Notes under the pieces: generated by a model | What the model was told of the DNA's origin: nothing | Databases searched by the model: none | Seen by the model: only the letters and a program-made list of their open reading frames with translations | Shown: positions 26,068 through 33,679 of the stretch, one piece after another | How the letters are laid out: every line of letters begins with the position of its first letter | Numbering within the stretch: the stretch's first letter is position 1 | Made by a program: the position numbers and the translations under genes | From: Candidatus Limnocylindria bacterium | GTDB lineage: Bacteria > Chloroflexota > Limnocylindria > P2-11E | Length of the DNA: 64,000 nucleotides | Direction: 5' to 3' | Assembly (NCBI GenBank): GCA_036523395.1 | Contig: DATDEH010000057.1 | Span: forward strand, 1 to 64,000

Positions 26068-27321
26068 GTGCCGTACCTCTCGGACATCCAACATCGACGC
26101 GTGATCGAGCCGAATGGCACCGAGGTGGCGAAGCTCGCGGACCTCGCGGTCGTTCCTCAGGGACAGTTCCCGGCGGTGCAGTGGGCGATCCTCGCGACAC
26201 CCAGCGGGGAACGCATCGTCCGCTGGAACGAGCTGGCGCAGGAGATCGGGCATCTCAGGCTCCGCGGTCGCCTCGAGACGATCGCCGATGCGGCGCTGCC
26301 ACAGGAGGCGCTCCGCCTCTCGCGCGACCTCATGGACAAGCAGGTCGTCGATACGCACGGCGCGAAGGTCGTGCGCGTCAACGACCTGCAGCTCTCCGAG
26401 GTCGACGGCCAGCTGCGCCTGGTCGGCGCGGACGTCGGCCTGCGCGGCCTGCTCCGCCGCGTCGGCGCCGAGCATCTCGCCGAGCGTGTCGTCGGGCTCG
26501 CGGGGCAGAAGCTGCCGCGCGGGATCATCCCGTGGCATCTCGTCGAGCCGATCGCGGGAACGGATGCGAACGTGCGCGTCACCGTCCCGCGCACCAAGCT
26601 CGCGCTCCTGCATCCCGCCGACATCGCCGACATCGTCGAAGAGATGACCGTCGACGAGCGGCGCGCGGTATTCGAGGAGCTCGACATCGAGACCGCGGCC
26701 GAAACGCTCTCCGAGGTCGAGCCGGAGATGCAGGCCTCGATCGTGAGCGACCTCGACGAGGAGCGCGCGGCCGACATCCTCGACGAGATGGCGCCCGACG
26801 AGGCAGCCGACCTCCTTCAGGATCTTCCCGAGGAACGCCGCGAAGAGCTCGTCGACCTGATGCAGAAGGACGAGGCCGCCGATGTCGAGGAGCTGCTCAC
26901 CTACCCCGAGGACTCCGCCGGAGGGATCATGACGACCGACCTCATCGCGCTTCCCGCGCAGCTCACCGCCGGCGCGGCGATCGATCGCCTGCGCGAGCTC
27001 CAACCCGAGCCCGAGCTCACCTACTACCTCTACGTCATCGACGGCCAGGGCCGGCTCGACGGCGTCATCTCGCTGCGGAACCTCGTCGTGGCCAAGCCGG
27101 AGACGCCGATCAGCGAGATCATGGACCGCAACGTCATGAAGGTCGACGCGACCTCGCCGAAGGAAGAGGTCGCATCCCTCATCGCGAAGTACAACCTGCT
27201 GGCGCTTCCGGTCGTCGATGCGCGGCGCAAGCTTCTCGGTACGGTCACCATCGACGACGTCGTCGACATCATGCTGCCGCGCGGTTGGAGGAAGAGGTCG
27301 CTCAGGTCGATCGCTAGGTGA
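26068..27321 (+). CDS. Soluble PRC-barrel / MgtE-N / CBS-pair protein (417 aa)
   Basis: This is the cytoplasmic half of an MgtE magnesium channel without any membrane helices. Two PRC-barrel units come first (YLSDIQHRRVIEP; LSRDLMDKQVVDTHGAKV). Then an MgtE-N superhelix (HPADIADIVEEM, DLLQDLPEERREELVDLM), then a CBS pair starting YPEDSAGGIMTTD and ending VTIDDVVDIMLP. In MgtE these domains bind Mg2+ and close the pore. The stop overlaps the NRAMP-like gene (GTGA), so they are translationally coupled and probably form one transport system, with this protein as the sensor or gate. The start is GTG 26068. Confidence 0.87.
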   Translation: MPYLSDIQHRRVIEPNGTEVAKLADLAVVPQGQFPAVQWAILATPSGERIVRWNELAQEIGHLRLRGRLETIADAALPQEALRLSRDLMDKQVVDTHGAKVVRVNDLQLSEVDGQLRLVGADVGLRGLLRRVGAEHLAERVVGLAGQKLPRGIIPWHLVEPIAGTDANVRVTVPRTKLALLHPADIADIVEEMTVDERRAVFEELDIETAAETLSEVEPEMQASIVSDLDEERAADILDEMAPDEAADLLQDLPEERREELVDLMQKDEAADVEELLTYPEDSAGGIMTTDLIALPAQLTAGAAIDRLRELQPEPELTYYLYVIDGQGRLDGVISLRNLVVAKPETPISEIMDRNVMKVDATSPKEEVASLIAKYNLLALPVVDARRKLLGTVTIDDVVDIMLPRGWRKRSLRSIAR

Positions 27322-28595
27322 GAGGCGCGGGCATCGCGCGACCGCTGGGCGCGCTCAGGCGCCGCGCGTCCCGCCGCCGGATCGCCCTCACCGCGTTCCT
27401 CGCCGTGCTCGGCCCCGGCGTGATCACCGGATTCGCCGGCAATGAAGCCGGTGGCGTCACCACGTATTCCTCGGTCGGCGCGCAGTTCGGCTATTCGCTG
27501 CTATGGCTTCTTCTCGTGTCGAGCATCGGCCTGGGGGTGATCCAGGAGATGTGCTCGCGCATGGGGCTTGTGACCGGGCAGGGCCTCTCCGACCTCATCC
27601 GCGAGCGGTTCGGCGTGCGCTGGACCATCCTCGCGATGGTCGTCCTCATCATCGCGAACGGCACCAACGTCGTCGCCGAGTACGCCGGCATCGCGGCGAG
27701 CGTCGAGCTCCTCGGCGTACCGCGGATCGTGTCCGTGCCGCTGGCCGCGCTCGCGGTCTGGACGCTGGTCGTCTTCTTCAGCTATCGCTTCGTCGAGCGC
27801 GTCCTGTTCGTGCTGGTGCTCGCGTTCCTCGCCTACCCGATCTCGGTGTTCATCCTGCGGCCTGACTGGCCCGCGGTGATGTCGGGGTTCATCCCTTCGG
27901 TCCCGACAAGCCCGTCGGCCCTCGTCTTCGCGCTCGCGCTGGTCGGGACGACGATCACGCCGTACCTCCTCTTCTACATGCAGGCATCGGTGGTGGACAA
28001 AGGCGTCGACCGCCAGTCGGCGACCTACGCGCGGGTCGACGTGTTCCTCGGCGCGGCACTCGCGGGACTCTTCGCGTTCTTCATCATCGTCGTGACTGGG
28101 ACCGTGCTTTACCCGGCGGGGATCCGAGTCTCGTCGGCCGACGCGGCGGCGCAGGCGCTTGTCCCGCTGGCCGGTGCGAGCGCGGGCCTGCTGTTCGCTG
28201 TGGGCCTGTGCGGCGCGTCTCTCCTCGGTGCGGTGGTGATGCCGCTCTCGACGTCGTACGCGATCTGCGAAGCGTTCGGTTGGGAGTCGGGCATCAGCAA
28301 GAACTTCCGCGAAGCGCCGGTGTTCATGAGCCTGTTCACGCTGCTGCTCGTGCTCGGCGCGATCGTCGTGCTCATCCCGGGTATCTCGCTCATCCCGCTC
28401 ATCATCTCGGCGCAGATCGCGAACGGGATCCTGCTTCCGATCGTGTTGATCTTCATCGTCCGCCTCGCGACCGACCGGCGCCTCATGGGCGATGCGGTGA
28501 ACGGTCGCGTGTCGACGATCCTCGGCTGGGGGGTGGCCGCCCTCGCCGGTTCGCTGTCACTCGCGTATCTCTTTGCCTCGATCTTCGCGACTTAG
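27318..28595 (+). CDS. NRAMP-family transporter with atypical metal site (425 aa)
   Basis: An eleven-helix NRAMP/SLC11-type carrier: GPGVITGFAGNEAGG followed by GAQFGYSLLW in TM1, and ALVGTTITPYLLFYM in TM6. Canonical Mn/Fe transporters have DPGN in TM1 and MPH in TM6; here these read GNEAGG (41-46) and TPY (about 214-216), so the soft-metal Met ligand and the Asp are missing. Non-canonical NRAMPs include magnesium transporters (NRMT); the coupled MgtE-N/CBS partner makes Mg2+ the best guess. GTG 27318 overlaps the partner's stop. It is an integral membrane protein; cation specificity is inferred. Confidence 0.85.
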   Translation: MRGAGIARPLGALRRRASRRRIALTAFLAVLGPGVITGFAGNEAGGVTTYSSVGAQFGYSLLWLLLVSSIGLGVIQEMCSRMGLVTGQGLSDLIRERFGVRWTILAMVVLIIANGTNVVAEYAGIAASVELLGVPRIVSVPLAALAVWTLVVFFSYRFVERVLFVLVLAFLAYPISVFILRPDWPAVMSGFIPSVPTSPSALVFALALVGTTITPYLLFYMQASVVDKGVDRQSATYARVDVFLGAALAGLFAFFIIVVTGTVLYPAGIRVSSADAAAQALVPLAGASAGLLFAVGLCGASLLGAVVMPLSTSYAICEAFGWESGISKNFREAPVFMSLFTLLLVLGAIVVLIPGISLIPLIISAQIANGILLPIVLIFIVRLATDRRLMGDAVNGRVSTILGWGVAALAGSLSLAYLFASIFAT

Positions 28596-28632
28596 CGAGC
28601 GGTCAGTCGCGTGTGCGTGTCACCGTAGGGTC

Positions 28633-29766
28633 ATGAGGGCCGTCACTCTGACCGCGCTCGCCGTCCTCGCGGCGACGGCGTGCCAATCGACACCGTCTCC
28701 CACACAGGTAGTGCAGCCTTCCGGCGCGAGCAGCGCGCCGGGCATCGTCGCCCCGGCGGTGGCGGTCCTGGCCCACGCGATCAGCGTTCCCGCGGACCAC
28801 CGCTACGTCTCGGTCTCCGACGGGCAGACCGGACGGATCCTGCTCATCGACCTCGTGAAGAGTGGCAGCACGGCGATCGTCGCCGCGCGCGGCTCTCCGG
28901 GACGGCCGTACTACGAGCCGCCTTTCAGCGAATCGGCCGACGGGAAGCGTCTCCTCGTCGCCGCGGTCGGGCCCGCGGAGCGATCGGCGCTGTATCTCGT
29001 CGACGTCGCGGCCGGCAGCGCGAAGCTCTTGTACGAGGACGACGAGATCTGGTCGATCGGTTCGCTGCACGGCGTGATCAGTCCCGACGGAGCGCGGTAT
29101 GCGTTCCACGGCCACGACGGAGTCCGCGTCGGCGATACCGCGGGCGGACCGACGAAGCTGTTCGTCGAGGACGACGATCCAGCGGACATGGCGAGGATCT
29201 GGTACCCGCTCGCATGGTCGATCGATCGGAGCGCGATCGTGCTCGGGCAGGGCACCGACGCGGTCACCAACATCGGGGTCTATCGAGCCGCGAACGGCGA
29301 GCAGTACTGGACCGGCACGGGCTCGGAGGTCAGCTGGCGTACGAAGCCACCGTTCCTCGCCGTGGCGGGCAGCGCCGGCACGTTCGGTGGCGAGAATCGG
29401 GTCTACGCCGTCGATCCGAACGTGGGCCTGATCCGGGATCTCGAACCGCTCACCGCGAAATACTTCGGCTCGATCGCGTGGAATCCGAGCGCCGACCGCG
29501 TCCTCTACACCGCCGCGGACGGTCAGTTCGCGGAATCCGACGTCTACACGCGCTCGCTCGCCGAGGACCTTTCCAAGCGCATCGCGTCGCCGAAGAAGAT
29601 CTGGGAAGCATGGTGGTCGAGCGACGGGTCGCGGATCTACGCGACCGCGGCGCGCGAGGCGACGGCCGGGACGCCAGGCGTCGGCGACTTCGACATCCTC
29701 GAGCTACCGGGGGGCCGCGTCGTCGCCTCGGTGTGTCGCGCCGATCAGCGCGGGCAGTGCCGCTAG
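28633..29766 (+). CDS. Beta-propeller lipoprotein, paralogue of the convergent gene (377 aa)
   Basis: The signal peptide ends in lipobox LAATAC (Cys17), followed by a Ser/Pro linker. The mature part is a TolB/WD40-like propeller: VPADHRYVSVSDGQTGRILL opens it and blades such as FSESADGKRLLVA, VISPDGARYAFHGHDG and IAWNPSADRVLYTA follow. The ATG follows GTAGGG. It ends 4 bases from the stop of a convergent paralogue that starts its mature part with a very similar sentence (PADPHYFSVGSQDTTRILL). No catalytic residues are visible; a surface binding or scaffold role is likely. Confidence 0.75.
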   Translation: MRAVTLTALAVLAATACQSTPSPTQVVQPSGASSAPGIVAPAVAVLAHAISVPADHRYVSVSDGQTGRILLIDLVKSGSTAIVAARGSPGRPYYEPPFSESADGKRLLVAAVGPAERSALYLVDVAAGSAKLLYEDDEIWSIGSLHGVISPDGARYAFHGHDGVRVGDTAGGPTKLFVEDDDPADMARIWYPLAWSIDRSAIVLGQGTDAVTNIGVYRAANGEQYWTGTGSEVSWRTKPPFLAVAGSAGTFGGENRVYAVDPNVGLIRDLEPLTAKYFGSIAWNPSADRVLYTAADGQFAESDVYTRSLAEDLSKRIASPKKIWEAWWSSDGSRIYATAAREATAGTPGVGDFDILELPGGRVVASVCRADQRGQCR

Positions 29767-29770
29767 CGGC

Positions 29771-31015
29771 TCACGCGCATGGCGGAGTCGGCGAGCGCAA
29801 ACAGAAGGACACGCTGTCGGTCGAAAGCAGATCGCGAAAGCCACCCACCGAGTCGTCGCCGACCGTCTGCGCCCACAGACGCGCTCCGTCCTTCGACCAC
29901 CAAGGCGGGCCGATGGCAGCTTCATACAACCTCGTTCCGGTGCCGTCGGCATTGCGGATCCAAATCGTGGCCGGCCGGTTGGCCCCACAGCAAAGTGGGA
30001 CCTCGTATACGAAGAAGCGGTCCAGTGAGGGGCGCCACTTCGCGTCGTTGATGATGGTCTCGCCGGTCGGCACGTACAGCTCGCGGGGCTGACCGCCCGC
30101 ACTTGTCGTCGTATAGACGAAGGAGCGTCCACCGAACGCGCTGCGCGAGCTCGCGACGAGCAAGTTCTGTTCGCCACCACGCCAATCGATCGCGTGACCC
30201 GGGCCAAGTAAGCGGGCATTGCCGCGAGTGAACTGTCCGCCGCCCACGTCGAACGTCGTCTCTCCGGCCTGCACTTGCACCACACCCATTCGACTCCCAC
30301 CGGTGTCAGAGGTGCTCACTGCCAGCCACGCGCCGTCGGTCGACCACGCGACCGGCTGCGGTGGAGAGCCGACGATCTGCGGATCGGACGCGACGATCCG
30401 CTTCGGGTCGGGACCGGCGCGGGCATTTGCGATGAAAACGCCCGTGCTGTTGGCATCACCGAGGCGCGCGTACGCGTAGTGCGTGCCATCGGGCGAAACG
30501 ACCGGTGTGCTGAACGATGGCGCGAGATCCGTCAGGAGGACGAGTACCTCGCCCGTCTGCGGACGCACCAGATAGTGGACCGTCCGCTGCTGGGCGAATC
30601 GACGCGCGACCACCAGCACGCGACCGTCACCGGAGGCGCCGAATGCGACGGTCTGTACTTCGGGTCCACCGACCGGCGGCGCTGGATCGAAGCGCACCAC
30701 TTCGACCGGCGGCCGCGTGGCCGAGGAATCGAATAACAGGATGCGCGTGGTGTCCTGCGAGCCGACCGAGAAGTAGTGCGGATCGGCTGGCATGGCCGTT
30801 ACCGCGGTCACGTGGATGTCCGTCACGGATGCCGTGGGCGAAGGCGACGCGGACGGACCCGCTGGGATCAGCGAGAAGGACGCCGCGGGTGACAGCGACG
30901 GTGTCAGTGAGTCGGGAGGGGCGGAGGTCGCGGGAGCGCGGGCCAGAGGCAAACATGCGCTCGCCATCACGGTCACCGAAAGGAGCAAGGCGAATGACGC
31001 AACACCGCGACGCAT
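29771..31015 (-). CDS. Beta-propeller lipoprotein, paralogue of the convergent gene (414 aa)
   Basis: The signal peptide ends in lipobox MASAC (Cys21). A Ser/Pro/Ala-rich linker (about 22-70) precedes a TolB/WD40-like propeller starting PADPHYFSVGSQDTTRILLF, with blades such as VVSPDGTHYAYARLGD and VAWSTDGAWLAVSTSD. A CC pair occurs in the sixth blade (VPLCCGANRP). It is the inverted, diverged copy of the gene at 28633-29766; the stops are only 4 bases apart. ATG 31015 is chosen because it gives the signal peptide. The function is unknown; it is probably exposed on the cell surface. Confidence 0.75.
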   Translation of the reverse strand: MRRGVASFALLLSVTVMASACLPLARAPATSAPPDSLTPSLSPAASFSLIPAGPSASPSPTASVTDIHVTAVTAMPADPHYFSVGSQDTTRILLFDSSATRPPVEVVRFDPAPPVGGPEVQTVAFGASGDGRVLVVARRFAQQRTVHYLVRPQTGEVLVLLTDLAPSFSTPVVSPDGTHYAYARLGDANSTGVFIANARAGPDPKRIVASDPQIVGSPPQPVAWSTDGAWLAVSTSDTGGSRMGVVQVQAGETTFDVGGGQFTRGNARLLGPGHAIDWRGGEQNLLVASSRSAFGGRSFVYTTTSAGGQPRELYVPTGETIINDAKWRPSLDRFFVYEVPLCCGANRPATIWIRNADGTGTRLYEAAIGPPWWSKDGARLWAQTVGDDSVGGFRDLLSTDSVSFCLRSPTPPCA

Positions 31016-31038
31016 CGGTCCGACTCTAAACGCGCGCG

Positions 31039-31209
31039 CTAGCGCGGCTGATCCAGCACCTCGCCGAACGCGTCGAGCCAGCGGTCGGGGTTCTCCTGAA
31101 AGATGATCTTGCAGCGGTCGCGGTCGAACTCGTAGTAGCGGCCCTCGTACCGAAGGCGGATCCGGTCCGCCTCGAGCGCGGTCTTGCACACGACGCAGAC
31201 CGTCGCCAT
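31039..31209 (-). CDS. 56-residue CxxC protein following accB
   Basis: A short gene that starts ATG at 31209, one base overlapping the accB stop (TGATG), so it is translationally coupled. The product reads MATVCVVCKTALEADRI, then RYEGRYYEFDRDRCKIIF and ends LDQPR. The CVVC pair and the later Cys in a Tyr-Phe-Asp context resemble YHS/TRASH-type metal-binding mini-domains. It probably binds zinc or a similar metal. Its constant link to the ACC/fabF genes here is notable but its role is unknown. Confidence 0.7.
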   Translation of the reverse strand: MATVCVVCKTALEADRIRLRYEGRYYEFDRDRCKIIFQENPDRWLDAFGEVLDQPR

Positions 31210-31673
31210 CAGATCGGCTCGAGCTCGAGAAGGGGCTGATGAGCGCGCACGAGCTGCCCGTTCTCTGCGAAGATGCGCCTCACCTTCCCGCCGGCGGTCG
31301 ACCGGATCTCGTTGAAGAGCTTCATCGCTTCGATGAGCGCGACGACGTCGCCCTTGTTCACGACGGCGCCGATCTGGACGAACGGCGGCGCCTGCGGCGT
31401 CGGCGAGCGGTAGAAGACGCCCGTGAGCGGTGCATTCACCGTGGGGAGCTCACCCTTCTTCTGCGCATCCGGTCCGGTGACCGTCACGCCCGCGGTACCC
31501 GGCGCCGGCGCGCTCGGCGCGGCGGCCGCGGCGGGGATGCCGTCCTTGCTCACCTTCACGCGCAGACCGCCGCGGCGGATCTCGAGCTGCTGCACATCCT
31601 CCGCGGCGAGGCGCTGCAGCAGCTCGGTCACGAGCGCGTTCGCGTCGGCGCGGAGCTTCTTCGGGTCAGCCAC
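31209..31673 (-). CDS. accB: Acetyl-CoA carboxylase biotin carboxyl carrier protein (154 aa)
   Basis: BCCP carries biotin between the biotin carboxylase (AccC) and carboxyltransferase (AccA/AccD) sites in the first step of fatty-acid synthesis. The N-terminus (LVTELLQRLAAEDVQQLEIR) is the usual BCCP start, then an Ala/Pro linker. The biotinyl domain has the thumb (PLTGVFYRSPTPQAPPFVQI) and the target Lys118 in IEAMKLFNEI. The GTG start is 2 bases after the fabF stop. The other ACC subunits and the ligase BirA are 7-14 kb away, also on the minus strand. Confidence 0.95.
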   Translation of the reverse strand: MADPKKLRADANALVTELLQRLAAEDVQQLEIRRGGLRVKVSKDGIPAAAAAPSAPAPGTAGVTVTGPDAQKKGELPTVNAPLTGVFYRSPTPQAPPFVQIGAVVNKGDVVALIEAMKLFNEIRSTAGGKVRRIFAENGQLVRAHQPLLELEPI

Positions 31674-31675
31674 GT

Positions 31676-32923
31676 TCAGGCCCAGCGCCGCAGCAGCAGC
31701 GCCGCGTTGTGGCCACCGAAGCCCATCGAATTGGATAGCGACACCTCGACCTGCTGCTTGCGCATCACGTTCGGCACATAGTCGAGGTCACAGTCGGGGT
31801 CGGGCACTTCCTGGTTGATCGTCGGTGGCAGCACGCCGTCGCGCATCGCGAGCGCGCAGAAGATCGCTTCGATCGCGCCTGCGGCGCCGAGCGTGTGACC
31901 CGTCATGGACTTCGTCGACGACACCGCGAGCTTGTACGCATGGTCGCCGAAGAGCGTCTTGACCGCGGCGGTCTCGGAGCCGTCATTCGCAGGGGTCGAT
32001 GTGCCGTGAGCGTTGATGTACCCGACATCGGCCGGCGCGATGCCCGCACCCTCGATGGCCATCCGCATCGCGCGCACGGCGCCCTCGCCGCCTTCGGCCG
32101 GCGCGGTCACGTGATGGGCGTCAGCGCTCTGGCCGTAGCCGATGAGCTCCGCGACGATGTGGGCCCCGCGCGCCCGCGCGAACTCGAGCTCCTCGAGGAT
32201 GACCGCCCCGCCCCCCTCGCTGAACACGAACCCGTCGCGCTCCTTGTCGAACGGCCGCGACGCTTTCTCCGGGTCGTTGTTGCGGCGCGACAGCGCGTGC
32301 GCCTGGTTGAATGCGGCGATCGCGATCTTGATCAGGCCCGCCTCGGAGCCGCCGGCGATCATCACGTCGGCCTGCCCACGCCGGATCATCTCGCCACCCT
32401 CGCCGATCGCATGCGCACTCGAGGCGCACGCGGAGACGAGCCCCATATTCGGACCCTTCGCGCCGAACTTCATCGCGATCTCGCCCGCGGCCATGTCGAT
32501 GATCATCATCGGGATCATGAACGCCGAGACCCGCCGCGGGTCCTTCGCGTGCGACAGGACGTTGTCGACCACGGTGCTCACGCCGCCGATCCCGGAGCCG
32601 AACGCGACACCCACGCGCGGCGCGAGGTCCTTCGTGATCTCCAGCTTCGCATCGGCGATCGCCTGGGACGCGGTGGCGACCGCGAACTGCGCGAAGCGGT
32701 CGGCGCGACGCGCTTCCTTGCGGTCCATGTACTCGAGCGGGTCGAAATCGCGCACCTCGCCGCCGATCGTGGTTTCGAGACCGGTCGTGTCGAACCGCGT
32801 GATCGGACCGATGCCGCTGCGGCCTGCGCGTATGCCTTCCCACGTCTTGGCGACCGAGCCACCGAGCGGCGTGATCATGCCGAGGCCGGTCACAACGACC
32901 CGCCGCCGTTCACCGTTGCGCAT
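31676..32923 (-). CDS. fabF: 3-oxoacyl-[ACP] synthase II (415 aa)
   Basis: The elongating condensing enzyme of type II fatty-acid synthesis: acyl group on Cys plus malonyl-ACP gives 3-oxoacyl-ACP, CO2 and ACP. Catalytic residues are all visible: Cys166 in SACASSAHA, His306 in NAHGTSTP and His343 in KSMTGHTLGAAGA. The protein starts RRVVVTGLGMITPLG and ends GFGGHNAALLLRR, as in all FabF. It lies 2 bases upstream of accB and 9 bases downstream of the S51 peptidase gene. Confidence 0.96.
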   Translation of the reverse strand: MRNGERRRVVVTGLGMITPLGGSVAKTWEGIRAGRSGIGPITRFDTTGLETTIGGEVRDFDPLEYMDRKEARRADRFAQFAVATASQAIADAKLEITKDLAPRVGVAFGSGIGGVSTVVDNVLSHAKDPRRVSAFMIPMMIIDMAAGEIAMKFGAKGPNMGLVSACASSAHAIGEGGEMIRRGQADVMIAGGSEAGLIKIAIAAFNQAHALSRRNNDPEKASRPFDKERDGFVFSEGGGAVILEELEFARARGAHIVAELIGYGQSADAHHVTAPAEGGEGAVRAMRMAIEGAGIAPADVGYINAHGTSTPANDGSETAAVKTLFGDHAYKLAVSSTKSMTGHTLGAAGAIEAIFCALAMRDGVLPPTINQEVPDPDCDLDYVPNVMRKQQVEVSLSNSMGFGGHNAALLLRRWA

Positions 32924-32932
32924 GTCTCGAGT

Positions 32933-33679
32933 CTAAGTGCGTGAGGCATCCGCGACGCGGATGCCGTCGAAGCGCGCACCGGTCGGATGTACGTCGCGGT
33001 CGTCGAGCGAGCGGAAGACGACCGCTCGACCCTTGCCGACAACGCTCCACCCATCAGCACCTTCGACGATCGCGGTGTCCTCGTCGATCCCCAGCATCCG
33101 ATGGCCGTCAGGCCAGATGTCCGCCCAGCGGCGCCACATCTCCGGTGGGACAGCATCGAAATGGGGCGCGACGAAGATGCCGGGTAGGAGGCCGAGCGCG
33201 TCCCGCACCGCCACGCGTCGCGGGACACCGGCCTCATCGATCCCGTCCGGGAAATGAAAGGTGCGACTCCCGAGCATCATCGCGCCGGCGCTCGAGCCCG
33301 CGAGCACCGCACCCGCGCGATACCGCGCGACGACCGCCGACCAGAACGGCGTGCCGGAGAGCGTCTCCACCACGTAGCCCGGCTTGCCGCCCGAGAAGTA
33401 GATCCAGTCCGCGTCCGCGATCGCCTCTGAATTCCGCGGATCCTCTGCATCAACGCGGTCGAGGACCATGACACCGGTCGCGTCGGCACCGAGCCGAGCG
33501 AAGTGTGCCGTGCCCATCTCGACCCAGGATCTCGGCGTGTCCTCGGTACCCGCTGCGGTCGGGACGATCGCGACGCGGACGTGCCGCGAGCCCAGATCGG
33601 AGAGGATCCTGCGATCCACATCGGCCATCGCCGGAGTGAACTCGCCCGAGCCACACAGGACGAGCCGTCCTCGCGTCAT
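32933..33679 (-). CDS. Peptidase S51 / cyanophycinase-like family protein (248 aa)
   Basis: A serine hydrolase of the dipeptidase E/cyanophycinase family. The nucleophile elbow is VLAGSSAGAMML (Ser130). The strand before it (WIYFSGGKPGYV) and the later GLLPGIFVAPHFDAVP plus GIDEDTAIV segments fit the Ser-His-Glu arrangement. The family cleaves N-terminal Asp dipeptides or the isopeptide bonds of cyanophycin; the substrate here is unknown. No signal peptide. The ATG overlaps the cysS stop (ATGA), tying it to the tRNA synthetase gene. Confidence 0.82.
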   Translation of the reverse strand: MTRGRLVLCGSGEFTPAMADVDRRILSDLGSRHVRVAIVPTAAGTEDTPRSWVEMGTAHFARLGADATGVMVLDRVDAEDPRNSEAIADADWIYFSGGKPGYVVETLSGTPFWSAVVARYRAGAVLAGSSAGAMMLGSRTFHFPDGIDEAGVPRRVAVRDALGLLPGIFVAPHFDAVPPEMWRRWADIWPDGHRMLGIDEDTAIVEGADGWSVVGKGRAVVFRSLDDRDVHPTGARFDGIRVADASRT

